The notes beneath the pieces are model-generated. The model did no database searches. It worked only from the letters and a program-made list of their open reading frames with translations, and had not been told where the DNA came from. 64,000 nt of DNA from Gorsachius magnificus (lineage: Eukaryota; Chordata; Aves; Pelecaniformes; Ardeidae), in contig CM067081.1 in NCBI GenBank assembly GCA_034008185.1, positions 4,091,821-4,155,820 of the forward strand. Direction: 5' to 3'. The translations under genes and the position numbers were made by a program. Every line of letters starts with the position of its first letter. The first letter of the stretch is position 1. Positions 14,966 to 30,990 of this stretch are shown piece after piece.

Positions 14966-16879
14966 CTGCATGTGGTTACACAAACGGCAAAAATAAAAAC
15001 CCAACCACTTGTTATAAACAAAATCACAAACATTGGAGCAAGCTCCTAACAGAGAGTGCATCAAAGCAAGTCCTGAAAAATAACAATCAGAACAGGCTAG
15101 CACGTTAGAAGATCTGAAAAATTTGAACCCCCAAAGACCTTGAGCCTTTGTGGGAAATGGAGGGGCAGTCCAGCACTGCCTGATGCAACTGTTCAGACAG
15201 AGCTTGTCATCTGCCTGGGTGATGGCAATCCTCTTCCCAAGGACTTGGAACCCACCCAGGCTCTCTCACTGCCTTCCCACACCCAGCAATCCTGGGGACA
15301 ACATCTGGGTTTGGAAATATCTGTCCCTATTCATGCTGCCTCTTTCGTTTTGCTGCCTGCTTCAAACCCCAGTCATGCAGATTGGAGATTTCAGTCTTCA
15401 AATGTTTTAATTTGCATCAAAATCTTAATATTTTCTCTAAAAGTTGGGAGGTCAAGTTAGCATCAGCTTTCGTATTGTGACTGAGAACTAAGTAAAAAGA
15501 GATTTTGGAAGCAGAATCTGGTAAAATCTTTTAAAATCGCTTTTAAAATTTCTTTCTAAAAGAAAATTTTATGAAAAACTGGAACAATGATTTTTTTTTT
15601 TTTTTAAAGTTTAAAGTGGTTGAAAAAATTATCTGGAATTTTTTGCAATACTTGGATTGGAAATCAAGGTCACTTTTAAACTTTCAGATTTGAAACTGGA
15701 TTTGAAGTTCATGGCATCCTTCACATTCTAAACATTTCAAAATAATCTTGGCGAGATCCTCAACCCACTAGACCCTTTCTGCTTGTGCATCATCAGCTCC
15801 CTAAGAGTGGCAGGGGAAAAAGTCTTAAAATAAAGTTGTCTCTGACAGAGGGGGAAAACAATGTAGTATTTCACTGAACCTAAAATACTTGAGGTCCTGA
15901 CATGTGACGGCTAAAGTGCACTTGACATAACACAAAAGCTTAGCCTGTTAAAAGCAACAAGAAAAACAACCTATGGACTGGGAATTGCCTGACTATCCCT
16001 AAAATTAAAGGTTACGCAGTATCTTCCAACAGCATCAGGCTATCTCAGTGGACTGGTAACTGCTGCTTTTTTCAGGATTTACTTTAAAATCCAACAGCCT
16101 CACATATTCTAAACTCCTGAGGATTGACGTCCAATGAGATGCAATAACGAACAACGGCAGAAACATTCGCCTTTTCTTTTCGCAGACAGTCCTAAACGGT
16201 CAGCTCTGAACACGCTGCCTCCAGAAGGGAGCAGAACAAGCCAACTCTAGCTAATGGCATGGCAGTGAGAATACAAGAGATGAGGGAATTGTGGGGTTTT
16301 ATGAATCATCTTAAACTGAAAGTTTTGTTTCTTCCATCTCACATGCACATACAGAAACGTATCGTGTCTCCTAACAAAGCAAACAGGAGTGGTGCCTGCC
16401 CTGGTAAGGAGAGTGTAAAGGTCAAGCAGAGAGGAGGAGAACCTTTTATTTCCTTTTCTGATGGAGATTAGTTTGGTTAATCAACACTAATCAACATTAG
16501 TTTTGGTCAATCAGACCTTGCAGGTTAGTAATTAGACTTTGTTATATCACAGATGTCTACAGAGACATATAAAACCTGGAAGCAGAGCGGTTATCCAATT
16601 CTAGGTATAGAAACAGATTGAATTCTATGGAAACAGAGCTATTTGTATTAAGTCACTAATTTCTATTCAGTATTCACTAATAAAAGCTACTTCTGCCTAC
16701 TTGATTCTCCCCCGTTGAAGAAAAGTGGAAGGAAGTTTTATAAACATGTATTCACTATACAAATATATACAGTTCAGATTGTAAAACACTAAGCAAACTG
16801 AAAATTGACATGTAGTTAACTACTTTATGCAAGTTTTTAAATCCCCACACTCGAGACAGAATGTGCATATAAGGCTTAC
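14966..16879 (-). other. PAK1: PAK1 intron 4
   Basis: A 1.9-kb AT-rich intron with a T run at about 15591..15605. No transposon or other gene is recognised. Confidence 0.85.
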
Positions 16880-16917
16880 CAATGTATTTGATGAGTTGTA
16901 ATCCTCTGTTGATTTAT
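16880..16917 (-). CDS. PAK1: PAK1 coding exon 4: 38-base small exon
   Basis: A very short exon encoding DKSTEDYNSSNTL, whose Asp codon begins with the last base of exon 3. Human PAK1 has DKSAEDYNSSNAL. The acceptor is TTTCAG|ATAAATC and the donor ATTG|GTAAGC. It is too small to stand out as an open frame and is placed by protein match, splice sites and phase. It extends the segment between the autoinhibitory region and the acidic linker. Confidence 0.93.
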
Positions 16918-19785
<2,868 letters not shown>

Positions 19786-21574
19786 TTATAGGATTTTGAA
19801 CTGGGGCAGACAAAGAGCAATTTTTAAAACTTTGTTACCTCACTTAAGAGCAGCCACAGTGAGTGGACAATAAAAATCAAAGTCCTGTAGCACAGGACAA
19901 GCGTAACACAAGGAAACTGATATTTTGGGTATGTCAAGTATCAACTGGCAGGGCTAGATTCAATAGCACAAGAGCTATTTACCTAAAATATTCACTCAAA
20001 CTTATACAGGTCCGAGTCAAAAGCACTACAGCGGCAGTAAGTTGGAGCCACGTGGCCCTGAACACATTTTTTTAGTCGTTGTTTTAAGCAACTTTTTAGA
20101 AAATACTATGTGCTGTTAAATATACATTCACCTCTCATATTTAGACAGGGACAAAATTAACCACAAATACTGCTTATAAATCGCTTCCTTCATCCTACAG
20201 CCTCAAAACAGAGTTTATGAAGAAAACCAAATGTAACACGTGTGCTTCTGCTACAAAATCTTACATGAGCAAAACCATTTATTATTTTCCCACTCGCAAA
20301 ATGAACTAAGCGTGGTTTTAATAACAAGCTTTGAAGACACAGAGCAAGAGGGCAGAATCTGGCAGGTGAGGAGCCGAAGCAATGAAGAAACAGGAAAGAA
20401 AATAAGTCAAAGCAGATGCCCTCTGCAAATTTTCAAGTCAGGTCTTCAAACAAGATTATCATTATGCCTTGGATTAAGTTCATTCATATTCATGACATAT
20501 TAAGGACTCCACCTTCCTTTTAATATTTACTGTATTCAGGAAACTGAGATAAGTTTAAAGAAGAACCACGTTCTACTCAGATTAGCTGCTGCTTGCAGTT
20601 ATAAAATAAGCAGAGCCAGGAGAAGGTGACTAAACCACTTATGTTTCCCAGCTGCTACCTTTTGTGTCTAAAGCCAAATAGAATTTGCTTCGTGGCTGAC
20701 ATTCCCCAGCACATTTTTGGCAACATGAATGCCAAACCCCCAAGTACGTCAGAAACCTGTGAGGCTAACACTCAATATTGCAGTTATTTAAGGCACTGCT
20801 GGTGGTTAGTTGTGTCGAGATGGTCAGAGCTTGCCCCAAAGGACCGAATTCCGTTTCCTTCCGTGCCAGCTCTGGCACCGCTCTCCGCGTCATTACAGAG
20901 TTGCTGTTGCACAGAGTAATTTTGGAGAAAGGAAAGGATCAGATGCTCCATTTGGGGCATGAAGATGGAACAGATTGTTTTCAATCCCTCTTTCAAACAA
21001 AGAGGACGGGGGAGGCTGAATCGCAGAAGAGCGATGGAGTTGCCAGGGGGAAGGAGGAGAGAAGGCTGCCGTGCCGGAGCAGCCGTCGCAGAGGGGTGAG
21101 CTAGAAGGAGGCAGGAGCAGCTGCTGGTTAGCAGCTGGGGAGCATCTGCAGCACGGAGGACTGCCAAAGAAAGGAACAAGCAGCTGCATCCAGCAGGTAC
21201 ACAGAAAAAGCTGCATGTGCTAGCGGTGGATGGAAAGCAAGAGGAAAAGAGATGCAGAGCGAGCCATTTGAATCACCATATTCTATAGGCCCGTCTACAG
21301 GATCAGTCCGTTCATCCAAGCCCAGAAGCCCATCGCTCGGGTGAGGAAGAGGAGGGCACCTGTTCTAGCACCACCATGCAGAAGTGCTGCACGGGTGATG
21401 CACAGCCACATATGGTCCAGGACGACTGCCACAGAAGATTTGAATGTATGCCTAAAAAAGCTAAAGGGTATTAACTTGCTATCCAGAAGTCAATACACTT
21501 AAATGCTTTTTTTTTTTTTTTATTTCTACATTCAGACAGCCTGAGTTCCCTGCTGCACACTCAAATCCCAACAA

Positions 21575-22013
21575 CCTTCTTGTGGTCAGTGTTGGGCCCC
21601 TTACTCCCAGAAGGACCTGGAGGGGCTGGAGCGTGTCCAGAGAAGGGCAGCGGAGCTGGGGAGGGGTCTGGAGCCCCAGGCTGCTGGGGAGCGGCTGGGG
21701 GAGCTGGGGGGGTTCAGCCTGGAGCAGAGGAGGGGGGGGGCTCTGCTCCCAGGGAAGGGGCATGGGACGAGGGGAAACCAATTCCGGGAGGGTGAGGTTG
21801 GCCCTGGGGAACAATTCCTTCCCCAAAGGGCTGTCAGGCACTGGAAGGGGCTGCCCAGGGAAGGGGTCGAGTCCCCATCCCTGGGGGGATTTAACAGCTG
21901 GGCAGAGGCTGTGCTGAGGGCCAGGGTTTGGGGGTGGGATGGCAGGGGTAGGGGAACGGTTGGACGTGATGATCTTAAAGGTCTTTTCCAACCCAAACGA
22001 TTCTATGATTCTC
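21575..22013 (+). mobile_element. CR1 LINE 3' fragment, plus strand, GC-rich type
   Basis: Runs from GTTGGGCCCCTTACTCCCAG to ACGATTCTATGATTCTCTG. It covers the pol C-terminus (GGACCTGGAGGGGCTGGAGC, GCTGGGGAGCGGCTGGGGGA) and the GATCTTAAAGGTCTTTTCC tail. It is unusually G-rich compared with the other copies and shares long near-identical blocks with 52920..53220. Antisense in PAK1 intron 1. Confidence 0.94.
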
Positions 22014-24795
22014 TGCAACCAACTGTTCCAGTATCCAGCAAACTGAGATGACTGCTGGCTGCTAACTCAGCCAAAACAGGAGACGATGCCCTGAATTAGC
22101 CTCAGCTCACAAGAGCAGTAAAAACAGTTCTGGAGGGATTGATGAAATAACTGAATAGCCTCTGTCACATCAATACTCCAGCTCTCTGCTCACGTTGAAC
22201 ACATAGGTAGAGAGTTTCAGTATGGCAACACTGCAATATAGAAACAGGAAGAGATTTTTCTGCATTTATGGCTCTTGTTGTCTTTATACTCCCAAAGCAG
22301 TTAAAGTTCTCCTGGTTATCTTAGTTTCCTGCAATCATTTCCTACAGCTTCTCAGCCCGTTGCTTTTTCCCTGACTCTCAACAGCTCTTTGGGACAGCTA
22401 CCACAAACTCATGCTAAAAGCACTTTGCCTTGGCGATAACGTTACAGTGGGTGAAACCATAATTGCTCTGTACACTTTTTTAAATCCGCCTGCCTGCTGC
22501 ACTCAGGGTTTTATAGCACCCAGACTGAATTCACCATCATGTGAACGCATGTGAAGCTGGCACATGAATCCAGAGGTTTTCCTCCAGCAGTCTCAGAGGA
22601 CAATGAACTTCAGAACTTTTGATCCAAAATCTGAAAGATCTGAAAAGCCTAAACGTAGTAAACCATTAATAACATAATTGCTTTTTGTAGCAGATATTTA
22701 TGTCATAGCAGGAGGTATAAGACAAAAAGAATTAGAGACAGGCGCTCCCAATCTTGCTAACACTTAATCCCCCTCTACAGTGCTTATATTATCCTTGCAA
22801 TGAGCCAAAAAGCCTTGAAGAATCTTAAATTAAAAAAAAAAAAAAAAGGGAAATCATGTATCTGATTAAGAAGGCCTACCTACTGCCAAGTGCTTTATGC
22901 CCACAAACACCTTACCACCTTCTCATTCAAAACCTCGCGTGTTTGATGCTGTTACAGGAGCCGCCCCTGAAGTTTCCTCTGGCAACTTAGGCTGCAACTA
23001 GGAAGCACAATGACCCACTGCGAAGTAAGCCCATGAGCCCATCCTGAAGCACACTGGGGTGAGAAGGGTCTTCTCCACTGGTAGAGCTGGGTAAAGTGCT
23101 CCCCGTGTCACCACGGAAAGGGCTGCTGGGCGCTGCAAACTGTCACCTTGTGGGTAAACCCCTGCCTCTCTGCGAAGCTGCAGCTGAGCTCAGCAAAGCT
23201 CAGAGGAGCTAAAGGGGCCACATTCAACCCAAATTCATACCCTCAGCCAGGACACTGATGAGCCCTGAGCCCAAGAAACTTCAGATGTTCACAACTCCTG
23301 TTGAAAGCAGCAAGTCAGGCAAGCTCTGCATCCATTTGGATAGGACCCACCCAGTATTAAGCCGACAGGTTTTTTAAATGCCAGTTTGGGGGGGTGAGGC
23401 TGGGACAGAAGAAATCAGGATTATACATTGCATCCTAAATTTTGCAGGCAGAGCATGACAGCTCCAGAGCAGCCTGGCAAGGGGATGCAGCTCAACTAAA
23501 GCGTGCAAACATGTACAAGGCCCAGGATTTAAGCCCCATGTGTCCTTTACACCATGGCTCTGCCCATGCACAGGGGTAGTGCAACGGAAAAGATACTTTC
23601 CAAAGTGCCTTCAGCTAGAAGTGCCCTCCTTGACCCAGCAACCTGTAAAAGATGCCCTCAAGGTGTCCCCTCTTGCTGGGCTCCCCTCTGATTTGAGCCC
23701 ACAAGCTCTCAACAGGTCTGTCGCCTGCTCCACAGCAGGACTCCAGGTCTTTGAGCTGCACCTTTGCATAAAGCACAACCCCTGCACCATCTTTCCCACC
23801 CATCCTTTGTAAAGTGCCTGCTCCAGTACTGTTGTCTGCCCAGAGTGAAGAGCTACCACCTCTCTGAAGGGACTGACAGCATCAACTTCAGCAGCTCTCA
23901 GCCTACACAGCATAAAAGCCCACATTCATATTTGCTAGCAAAATTAACTGCCGAGCATTCCAGATCTTTGCAGGCTCTTTGCAACCCCAGCAGAGGTTAA
24001 GCACAAATCACCGGCTTCCCTGGGTAAGGATCCAAAGGTCATGGATTTGCCCCAAATTACATTCCTCTAACTGAATGGAAACCAGCTCCCCATTTAATTC
24101 AGCCAAACTAACAAACACCACCCAAATTATTTCAGGCACAAACCAAAGAGACTGTCTGAACACCTGGGAATTGCATTAACGTTTAAGCAGCAGGAGGCAC
24201 TGGGAATTTAATTGGCATCATGGGATTAGAAGAACTTTTCATAAGATGAAAATCAGTCAATCAATCTGAAGTGAAGGGGACGGTGTTAAAGGTATTTTTT
24301 GCTCAACAGGAATTAGAGGACAGAAGCAACCATTCTCATTTGGGCAGGTGTACTGCAACAGAAGGCTCTGCTGGGCTTGGCTAAACAAAAATCTCTCATG
24401 TCTTGAAGCATCTGCCACATTGGCCAATCTTCAGCAAATGCAGGCATCTTCAAATCAGTGGCAGTCTGTCTGCTGATTTTAACCTGAACTGTTCACTCCT
24501 GCAGCTCGCCTTTAAAACCCAGTTCAAACCAGCATTTCAGGTTGTATTTCTTTTACTCTCTTATAAATTTCAGGTGTTTTCTTTGTTCTCTGCAACTGCT
24601 GAGCCTACAGATTTAAAACCCCCGCTCCCTTAAGTAAGCAGACACAAAAATCCTGCAGCTCTTTAGGATTAACACCCATAATGGCAAGTTCTAACAGAGA
24701 TCCAGCAAACTTTTAACTGGGAGTTCATGGGTTTCTGGATTGCAGAATCAAAAATCCACGTTTGTAAAGCAATCCAAAGTTGCTAAAGGTATTAT

Positions 24796-24818
24796 ATAAT
24801 AATAATAATAACAATAAT
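24796..24818. repeat. (AAT)n microsatellite
   Basis: A run of AAT repeats with one AAC interruption, flanked by AT-rich sequence. Confidence 0.85.
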
Positions 24819-25852
24819 GAATGCTGCAATATTTTATAGAAAATGAGCCTAGATCTTGCTTCTTTAAATCAGCAGAAGTATCACTCCAATTAGACTTTTT
24901 GCTAACAAAAATTAAGGCAGCAGCTTCCTTCCTGAAGCCCAGGAAGCTGAAGATACACCTAGGCTTGACTTTAGTTATCCAGTGCCCAGGTATCATTGTA
25001 ATGCAGACTCTAAAAAAACCTGATGTATTAGAAAGAGGAACTCCAAAAAATAGGTCAGATATAAAAAGAAACCAGTACATATTAGGGGATGGATTTTTTT
25101 TCTTACATCACTTCCAAAGATTCTTATGAGAGAGAGGTTTTTAAAATATCCTGATCTTAAAAATTTGAATTCATGTGAAGTTTACAGTTCCTATCTCCAT
25201 TTCCATCTGTTACAGTCCCTATAACAGGAGAAAACTCCTTCAGTTCACAAGAAATGTGCAGGAATTTGCAGTAACAGATTATTCCTAACAGCACATAGAC
25301 AGTGCCTGACCCAAACACTAGAACAGAGTAAGTGACCATGCAGTGACATATGACGGGCCTGGTAGGAGATGGCCTGTTAGCCATGCTTAAATCAAATTAT
25401 TTGTTGTTTAAAACAACAAACAAGCAGAAGACCTCCCCCTGCTCCCCACCAAAGGAATTGTCGATGCCAGCTTTAAATGGCCAGCTTGTAATCGGTACAA
25501 AACCATATGTTTTTCAAGACTATTATGGACAAGTCAGACTGGAAAGTGGCAGAGCTAGTCCCAGTATTCAGGGATAATCAGCAGTTCTCATAATTTAAAG
25601 GGGAAGAAAAAAAAAAAAAGGCATAAATCAGAGTAAGCAAGATGGATTAAATATGTCAGGATTAGTCATTAGAAAAAAACAGATCTACAGCCAGCACCTT
25701 ACGTACCCCAAAATGACCAGGACAGTTATGCAGGAGACAAACACACAACATTTTCTAAAAGCTAAACCATCACTAAGCATCAGGTGCTTAACAGAAGTGA
25801 TTCAGAGCAACATTCATACAGTAGGTTTATAAGAAGAGACAAAATACGGTAC

Positions 25853-26063
25853 TTTTATCTCCTGGTAAAATAGATCGGTAAAATCGGTCCTTCCTTTTCT
25901 TTTCTTCTGGGTTGGGAGGCAAAGGTTTTGAGCCATGGTTTAAAGTCCCCGTATCTTTGCTTCCCGATCCAATCATGGTGCTGGTATTTCTCATCGGAGG
26001 AGCAGGCGGTTTGTCTTCTGTTTCAATGCCATTGTTAGACATCTTCAGCTGGGGAGGCCGTTA
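25853..26063 (-). CDS. PAK1: PAK1 first coding exon with start codon
   Basis: The start ATG is at 26042..26040 with A at -3, a good context. The exon encodes MSNNG, the Nck-binding proline motif [10 protein letters not shown] (residues 10-19), Ser21 (an Akt site in human PAK1), the second proline motif [10 protein letters not shown] and [11 protein letters not shown] to residue 63 plus one base. The N-terminus MSNNG...MRNTSTMIG separates PAK1 from PAK2 and PAK3. The exon's 5' edge is an acceptor (CTGTTCCTAG|TAACGG), so 21 bases of 5'UTR are included and at least one more noncoding exon lies upstream. The donor is AAA|GTACCG. Confidence 0.97.
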
Positions 26064-26462
26064 CTAGGAACAGGAAAAAGAAAAGAAATGAAAGGAAATA
26101 AGAATTTATTTTTTGTAAACTAGAATCTCACACTGTCGAATAAAACGCAAGAAGGTATTTGCAGACTAGCCTGTAACCTCATAGCAACACAGATCAAATG
26201 TCAGCCCAACAAATTTGACTCAAGCTCCAAATTTTTTCTGTTAACAAGACCATGTTCAAGCGTTTCTGTTATTGATCATCAAGAAAAGCCTGTTTCAGGA
26301 TACAGCCAATTCTCAAGCAAACCATGGAGCAGAAGCGTAGGGTGGGGAGGCAGAGCGGTAAATACAAGGTAGTCAAGAGCCGGGATACCTGAGAGGAGCC
26401 AACAAGTTGCCGAGCTCATAAGACCTCTCAGATCCATCCTAGTTCCACTAAAAACCATGCCA

Positions 26463-26560
26463 AAATCATAGAATTGTTTAGGTTGGAAAAGACCCTTAAG
26501 TTCATCAAGACCAACAGCTAACCTAGCGCTGCCAAGTCCACCACTAAACCATGTTTGTAT
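26463..26560 (-). mobile_element. CR1 LINE very short 3' end, minus strand
   Basis: AAATCATAGAATTGTTTAGG followed by TTGGAAAAGACCCTTAAG, the reverse complement of a CR1 tail. It stops after about 98 bases at CCACTAAACCATG. Confidence 0.88.
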
Positions 26561-27206
26561 CAGTCTCCAGCACGGCATGATGCAGACAGACTGAAGTTTG
26601 CACTCAAAAGAGTTTCGATGAGGCCGCTCAGGCTCCTTTGCTAAAAAGCTGCTGAACTGGTTCGGAGGCAGAGGTGGCCGGGAAGCTGCAGAGTTGTACC
26701 CACGTCATCTCAAGACGCGGTGCCGCAGCCCTCGCTGGTCCCAAGCCGGCCCTGGCCTTTCCGCATGCTTCAGGCGCAATCAAACCACCAGCACGTTGAC
26801 TACATTTTGTTCTGTTGGAAAGGTCAAACAAAACTAGATCCCCACCACACACATAAGTCCTTAAGTAAATAATCCCTGCTGTGCAGATTTAAAGATGGAA
26901 GCTTTGGAACAGGGTAATAGATTATTCTGCAATAACTAGCTTGTTCCACCCAAATGAGATCAGCATTACCCCAGACACAGCCTGGCTGCAGCGAGATCCT
27001 TCTGGAAACTGGAATTCATCTGCATTACGTTCTCAGAAGAAAGTCGGGAGTTAACTGCAGAACAAAGACCAGAGCAGGAACAGTTTCTGTTTGGGTGGGA
27101 AAAGCAGTTCAACAGCTTTACGAATTTCACAAGTAGTAAGGGAAGATATTTCACTCAGGGAGAATGACTGGGTGGCAGAAAATCAAAAGTGGTTTGCTCT
27201 CTTTAG

Positions 27207-28046
27207 GGTTCTGCAGAGGGACCTGGCCAGGCTGGATCGATGGGCCGAGGCCAACTGTATGAGGTTCAACAAGGCCAAGTGCCGGGTCCTGCACATGGGT
27301 CACAACAACCCCACGCAGCGCTACAGGCTTGGCGAAGAGTGGTTGGAAAGCTGCCTGGTGGAAAAAGACCTGGGGGTACTGGTTGACAGCCGGCTGAATA
27401 TGAGCCAGCAGGGTGCCCAGGTGGCCAAGAGGGCCAACAGCATCCTAGCTTGTATCAGGAGTGGTGTGGCCAGCAGGAGTAGGGAAGTGACCGTGCCCCT
27501 GTACTCGGTGCTGGTGAGGCCGCACCTCGAATCCTGTGTTCAGTTTTGGGCCCCTCACTACAAGAAAGATGTTGCCTTGCTGGAACATGTCCAGAGGAGA
27601 GCCACAAAGCTGGTGAGGGGTCTGGAGCACAAGGCTTACAAGGAGCGGCTGAGGGAACTGGGGAGAAGCTGAGGGAACAGCCTGGAGCAGAGGAGGCTGA
27701 GGGGAGACCTGATCGCCCTCTACAACTGCCTGAGAGGAGGGGGGAGCCAGGGGGGTGTCGGCCTCTTCTCCCTGGTAACGGACGATAGGACGAGGGGGAA
27801 TGGTTTGAAGTTATGACAGGGCAGGTTTAGGCTGGACATTAGGAAAAACTTCACAGAAAGGGTTGTCAGGCTCTGGAATGGGCTGCCCAGGGAAGTGGTC
27901 GAGTCCTCATCCCTGGAAGTATTTAAAAGAAGGATAGATGAGGTGCTTAGGGACATGGTTTAGCGGTGGATGGCAGGCTTAGGTTAAAGGTTGGACTTGA
28001 TGATCTTAAAGGTCTTTTCCAACCAAAGCGATTCTATGATTCTATG
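27207..28046 (+). mobile_element. CR1 LINE, 5'-truncated, plus strand
   Basis: An 840-base copy starting at GGTTCTGCAGAGGGACCTGG. The pol C-terminal frame reads through [38 protein letters not shown] and [18 protein letters not shown] to about 27670, where it is broken near GGGGAGAAGCTGAGGGAACA. The tail is GATCTTAAAGGTCTTTTCC and then two ATTCTATG octamers. Confidence 0.95.
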
Positions 28047-28537
28047 CTTCTGCAAGTGAGAAGTCCGGTTTCAAAGTCGAGATCACTGCTGGCTTCCAGG
28101 GAGCTCCTTTTCCATAGGGTGGACTCAGAGGAACCGCACCGGGTCACACTCAAAACAGATCCCACAACCACACAACGGTCCTACGACCGCACAACACCGC
28201 CCTGCCAGTCTTCCAAGTCACCTTTGGCCAAGCTACTGATGCTCATCGTTAACTGGAAAGATTTGGACGCAGGGCACACCGCTCTCGCAGCTGCGGGGAG
28301 TTAAGAAAGGCAAATGCTGCCTGCAGAAGCTGCGTGGCTGAGTCTGTAGCTCCACCTTCGCCTCCTTGGCTCCCAGTTTCTTCACGCTTGCTCTTAAGTG
28401 GGAGGGCTGGCATTACTGGGCAGCCCGTAAGGCTTTGGACAAGCCTTCACGCACAGGGAGCTTTGTAAGAGGTTTGTCCCCAGCGCCACTTCTTCCCAAG
28501 ACAACTGCGCGATGGAATTTTAAATGACAGACTAGGA

Positions 28538-28977
28538 CTACAAAAAATGATCCGAGGGCTGGAGCACCTCTCTTATGAGGACAGGCTGGGAGAGTTGGGC
28601 TTGTTCAGCCTAGAGAAAAAAAGGCTGCGGGGAGACCTGATTGCGGCCTTTCAGTACCTAAAGGGGGCCTATAGGAAAGATGGGGACAATCTTTTTAGTA
28701 GGGCCAGCTGTGACAGGACAAGGGGTAATGGTTTTAAACTAAACCAGGGTAGGTTTAGACTGGATATAAGGAAGAAATTCTTTACAACGAGGGTGGTGAA
28801 ACACTGGAACAGGTTGCCCAGAGAGGTGGTGGAGGCCCCATCCCTGGGAACATTCCAGGCCAGGTTGGACGGGGCTGTGAGCAACCTGATGTGGTTAAAG
28901 GTGTCCCTGCTCCTGCAGGGGGGTTGGGCTGGGTGACCTCTAGGGGTCCCTTCCAGCCCAAAACATTCTATGATTCG
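28538..28977 (+). mobile_element. CR1 LINE 3' fragment, plus strand
   Basis: Begins ATGATCCGAGGGCTGGAGC. An open frame runs through [20 protein letters not shown] and [16 protein letters not shown] to a stop near 28937. It ends AAACATTCTATGATTC with a single octamer unit. It is closely similar to the copy at 57611..58167. Confidence 0.95.
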
Positions 28978-30616
28978 GGGTGTTGACTTTAATGGTGGGA
29001 CGGTTTTGGTGTTTGGAGGGGTGGGGGGAAAATCAGCCGTGCATTTGTCTGGGTGTGTTGTGGCATGTGCCCTGTGCATCTCCCACCACTCACGCCCCAG
29101 CCTCACGCCGTTCCTCAGTATAAAACGGAGCAGAACGAAGTGACAGCTGGGGTGCCAGCCATGAAGCCATGCAAACGACTACTCTCCCTGTCTCAGCAGT
29201 GGGGAAAAAAAAAAAAAAAGTCTAAACTAAAACCCAACTGGTAAATTTGGCAGGCACTGCTGCGCACATATCTTGTGCACCACGTAGATACTGAGGCCTC
29301 ACGGATGGGCTTTGCACATCCCCATGCCAGTGGTTGGTACGGAACTGGCACGACTGAAGCGTCTGAAAGGACATAAGCAGAAGTGCCCCACATAAGAGCT
29401 GCATTCTTTGCATCGAGGCTTCTTTAACCATGAGAAAGCGAATTGCTGGGAGGGTGCTGGGAATACACTGCAAATGGGGAAGCAGAAGGAAAATGAACAT
29501 TAGCAGCTCTGTGCCTGCCAAACAGCCCTCCCCGGGAGCAGGCGCGACATTTGCTGCCGTAACACCCTGGTTTGTCCCCACAGGGGTTTGAATGAAGGTA
29601 CATCCAAAGATTCCCCCGCTGACCAGACTTCCCTGGAGCTGCAGGCATGGCTGAGATGGCAGCTTCATTGCTGGCTCCCTCTCCCACCCAGCGAGGAGGG
29701 GAGTAGGTGAGAATCGGTGCTTGCTGGCTGCCGTCAGAGGCACGGGACAGAGTAAAGTTCACTCTATTGGGGAATGGATGCAACATCAGACCGAAGGGCG
29801 GTAGAAGAAAAAGAATAGAGCAGCATGTGGCTCCAGGCTGGAGAAAAAGAAGTGAGAAGAGAAAGAAACCCCAACCCCCCCCCAGATCACAGGCAGAGGC
29901 TGGCCTAGGGCTGGGGGAAGGAAAAAGAAAGGAAGGAAAAAAAAAAGAAAAAAAAAGACGACCATGAAAACATAAGGAAAACCTCTGGATGTCAAGCACC
30001 GTCGCTCTCAGTTCCACCAGTACAAACCCCCAGCGACATCTGCTCACAGTTCCTTCAATATAAGAAGGTTTTTCAGTCGGAAAGGATAGAGCACAAGCAA
30101 ATTACTGTTTTACCACCGGGCTGGAAACACTGGCAGTACAAGCTCTGGTTTATCTTACAGTATTCCCTGAATGAGCAAGTAACTGCCGAGAAGTTACTAA
30201 CAATATTGTTTTCCACCTATTTGATAACAACAACTTTCACATGGGCAAAGCCTAGAGTACACCCACTCCTTTCTTCTCCGGTGCTCAAGCTCCCAGACCT
30301 TCCTCCTCATCAAAGTCTTATGTTTGGAGCTACAAAAGCTATTTAATGTGTTTGGAGAGGGGGGGGTGAGAGAAATCCTTCAACCCACAAAATTGAGAGG
30401 CTGGTTTTATAGAAGTCACCCCTGTAATAGCAGCACTATCCTAGAGGGTTCCCCAAAAGATTTTCCCACTGCATATTTAAAGGGAAAACCAAAAACCTGC
30501 TTACCTGAGTCCTCTCACTGTGACACAGAGACACAGCTTAGCCCCAAACTCAACATCATTATACTTTACACTTCTGTTGGCTTCAATGTATGCGGATGAA
30601 ACCCTGTCCTGACAGA

Positions 30617-30990
30617 ATTACACCCACCTCTCCAGGGCTCTGCAGCACAGCCGAGAGCCCGCAGCCCGGAGCCATACCGAGCGGTTACAGAGCGCGGCCG
30701 TCTCCGTCACCATAGCCTAGCTGACCACGCAAATTCTCTTCTTCCTAAAATAATCTCCTGCCAATTCAGATGTAAGCAGGCTCTAAACATCCCCCCTCGT
30801 GTAGGCCCTGCTCAGATTCAGAGCAGCCAGGCAATTGCTTCCCCAGCCGGCACGTCGTCAGCGCTACGCCGCTGAAGCGGGTCGCCGCTCGGCGCAATCC
30901 AGCCTAACGGGAACACAAAGCGGCACCGGACCAGCGACTTCCTTCTCCGCACCAGCACGACTCTGCTTTGAGCAATTCATCCGAAGTTGC
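30617..30990 (-). promoter_or_regulatory. CpG-dense patch, candidate PAK1 promoter or first exon
   Basis: Two CpG clusters stand out in a CpG-poor window: nine CpG in 30651..30710 and eleven in 30841..30900. On the minus strand the downstream edge has a good donor, CTGGAGAG|GTGGGTG, with the exon side ending at 30628. This would suit a noncoding first exon of PAK1, 4.6 kb upstream of the first coding exon. No TATA box is evident, as is usual for CpG promoters. The call rests on base composition and one donor, so it is tentative. Confidence 0.35.

Larger units (their letters stand above)
26064..30600 (-). other. PAK1: PAK1 5' leader intron, proximal part
   Basis: Noncoding DNA upstream of the first coding exon, which begins with an acceptor, so at least this part is intron. 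It holds CR1 copies at 26463..26560, 27207..28046 and 28538..28977. A G/A-rich stretch at 29925..29957 and a short A run at 29205..29219 are low-complexity. Nothing else is identified. Confidence 0.7.
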
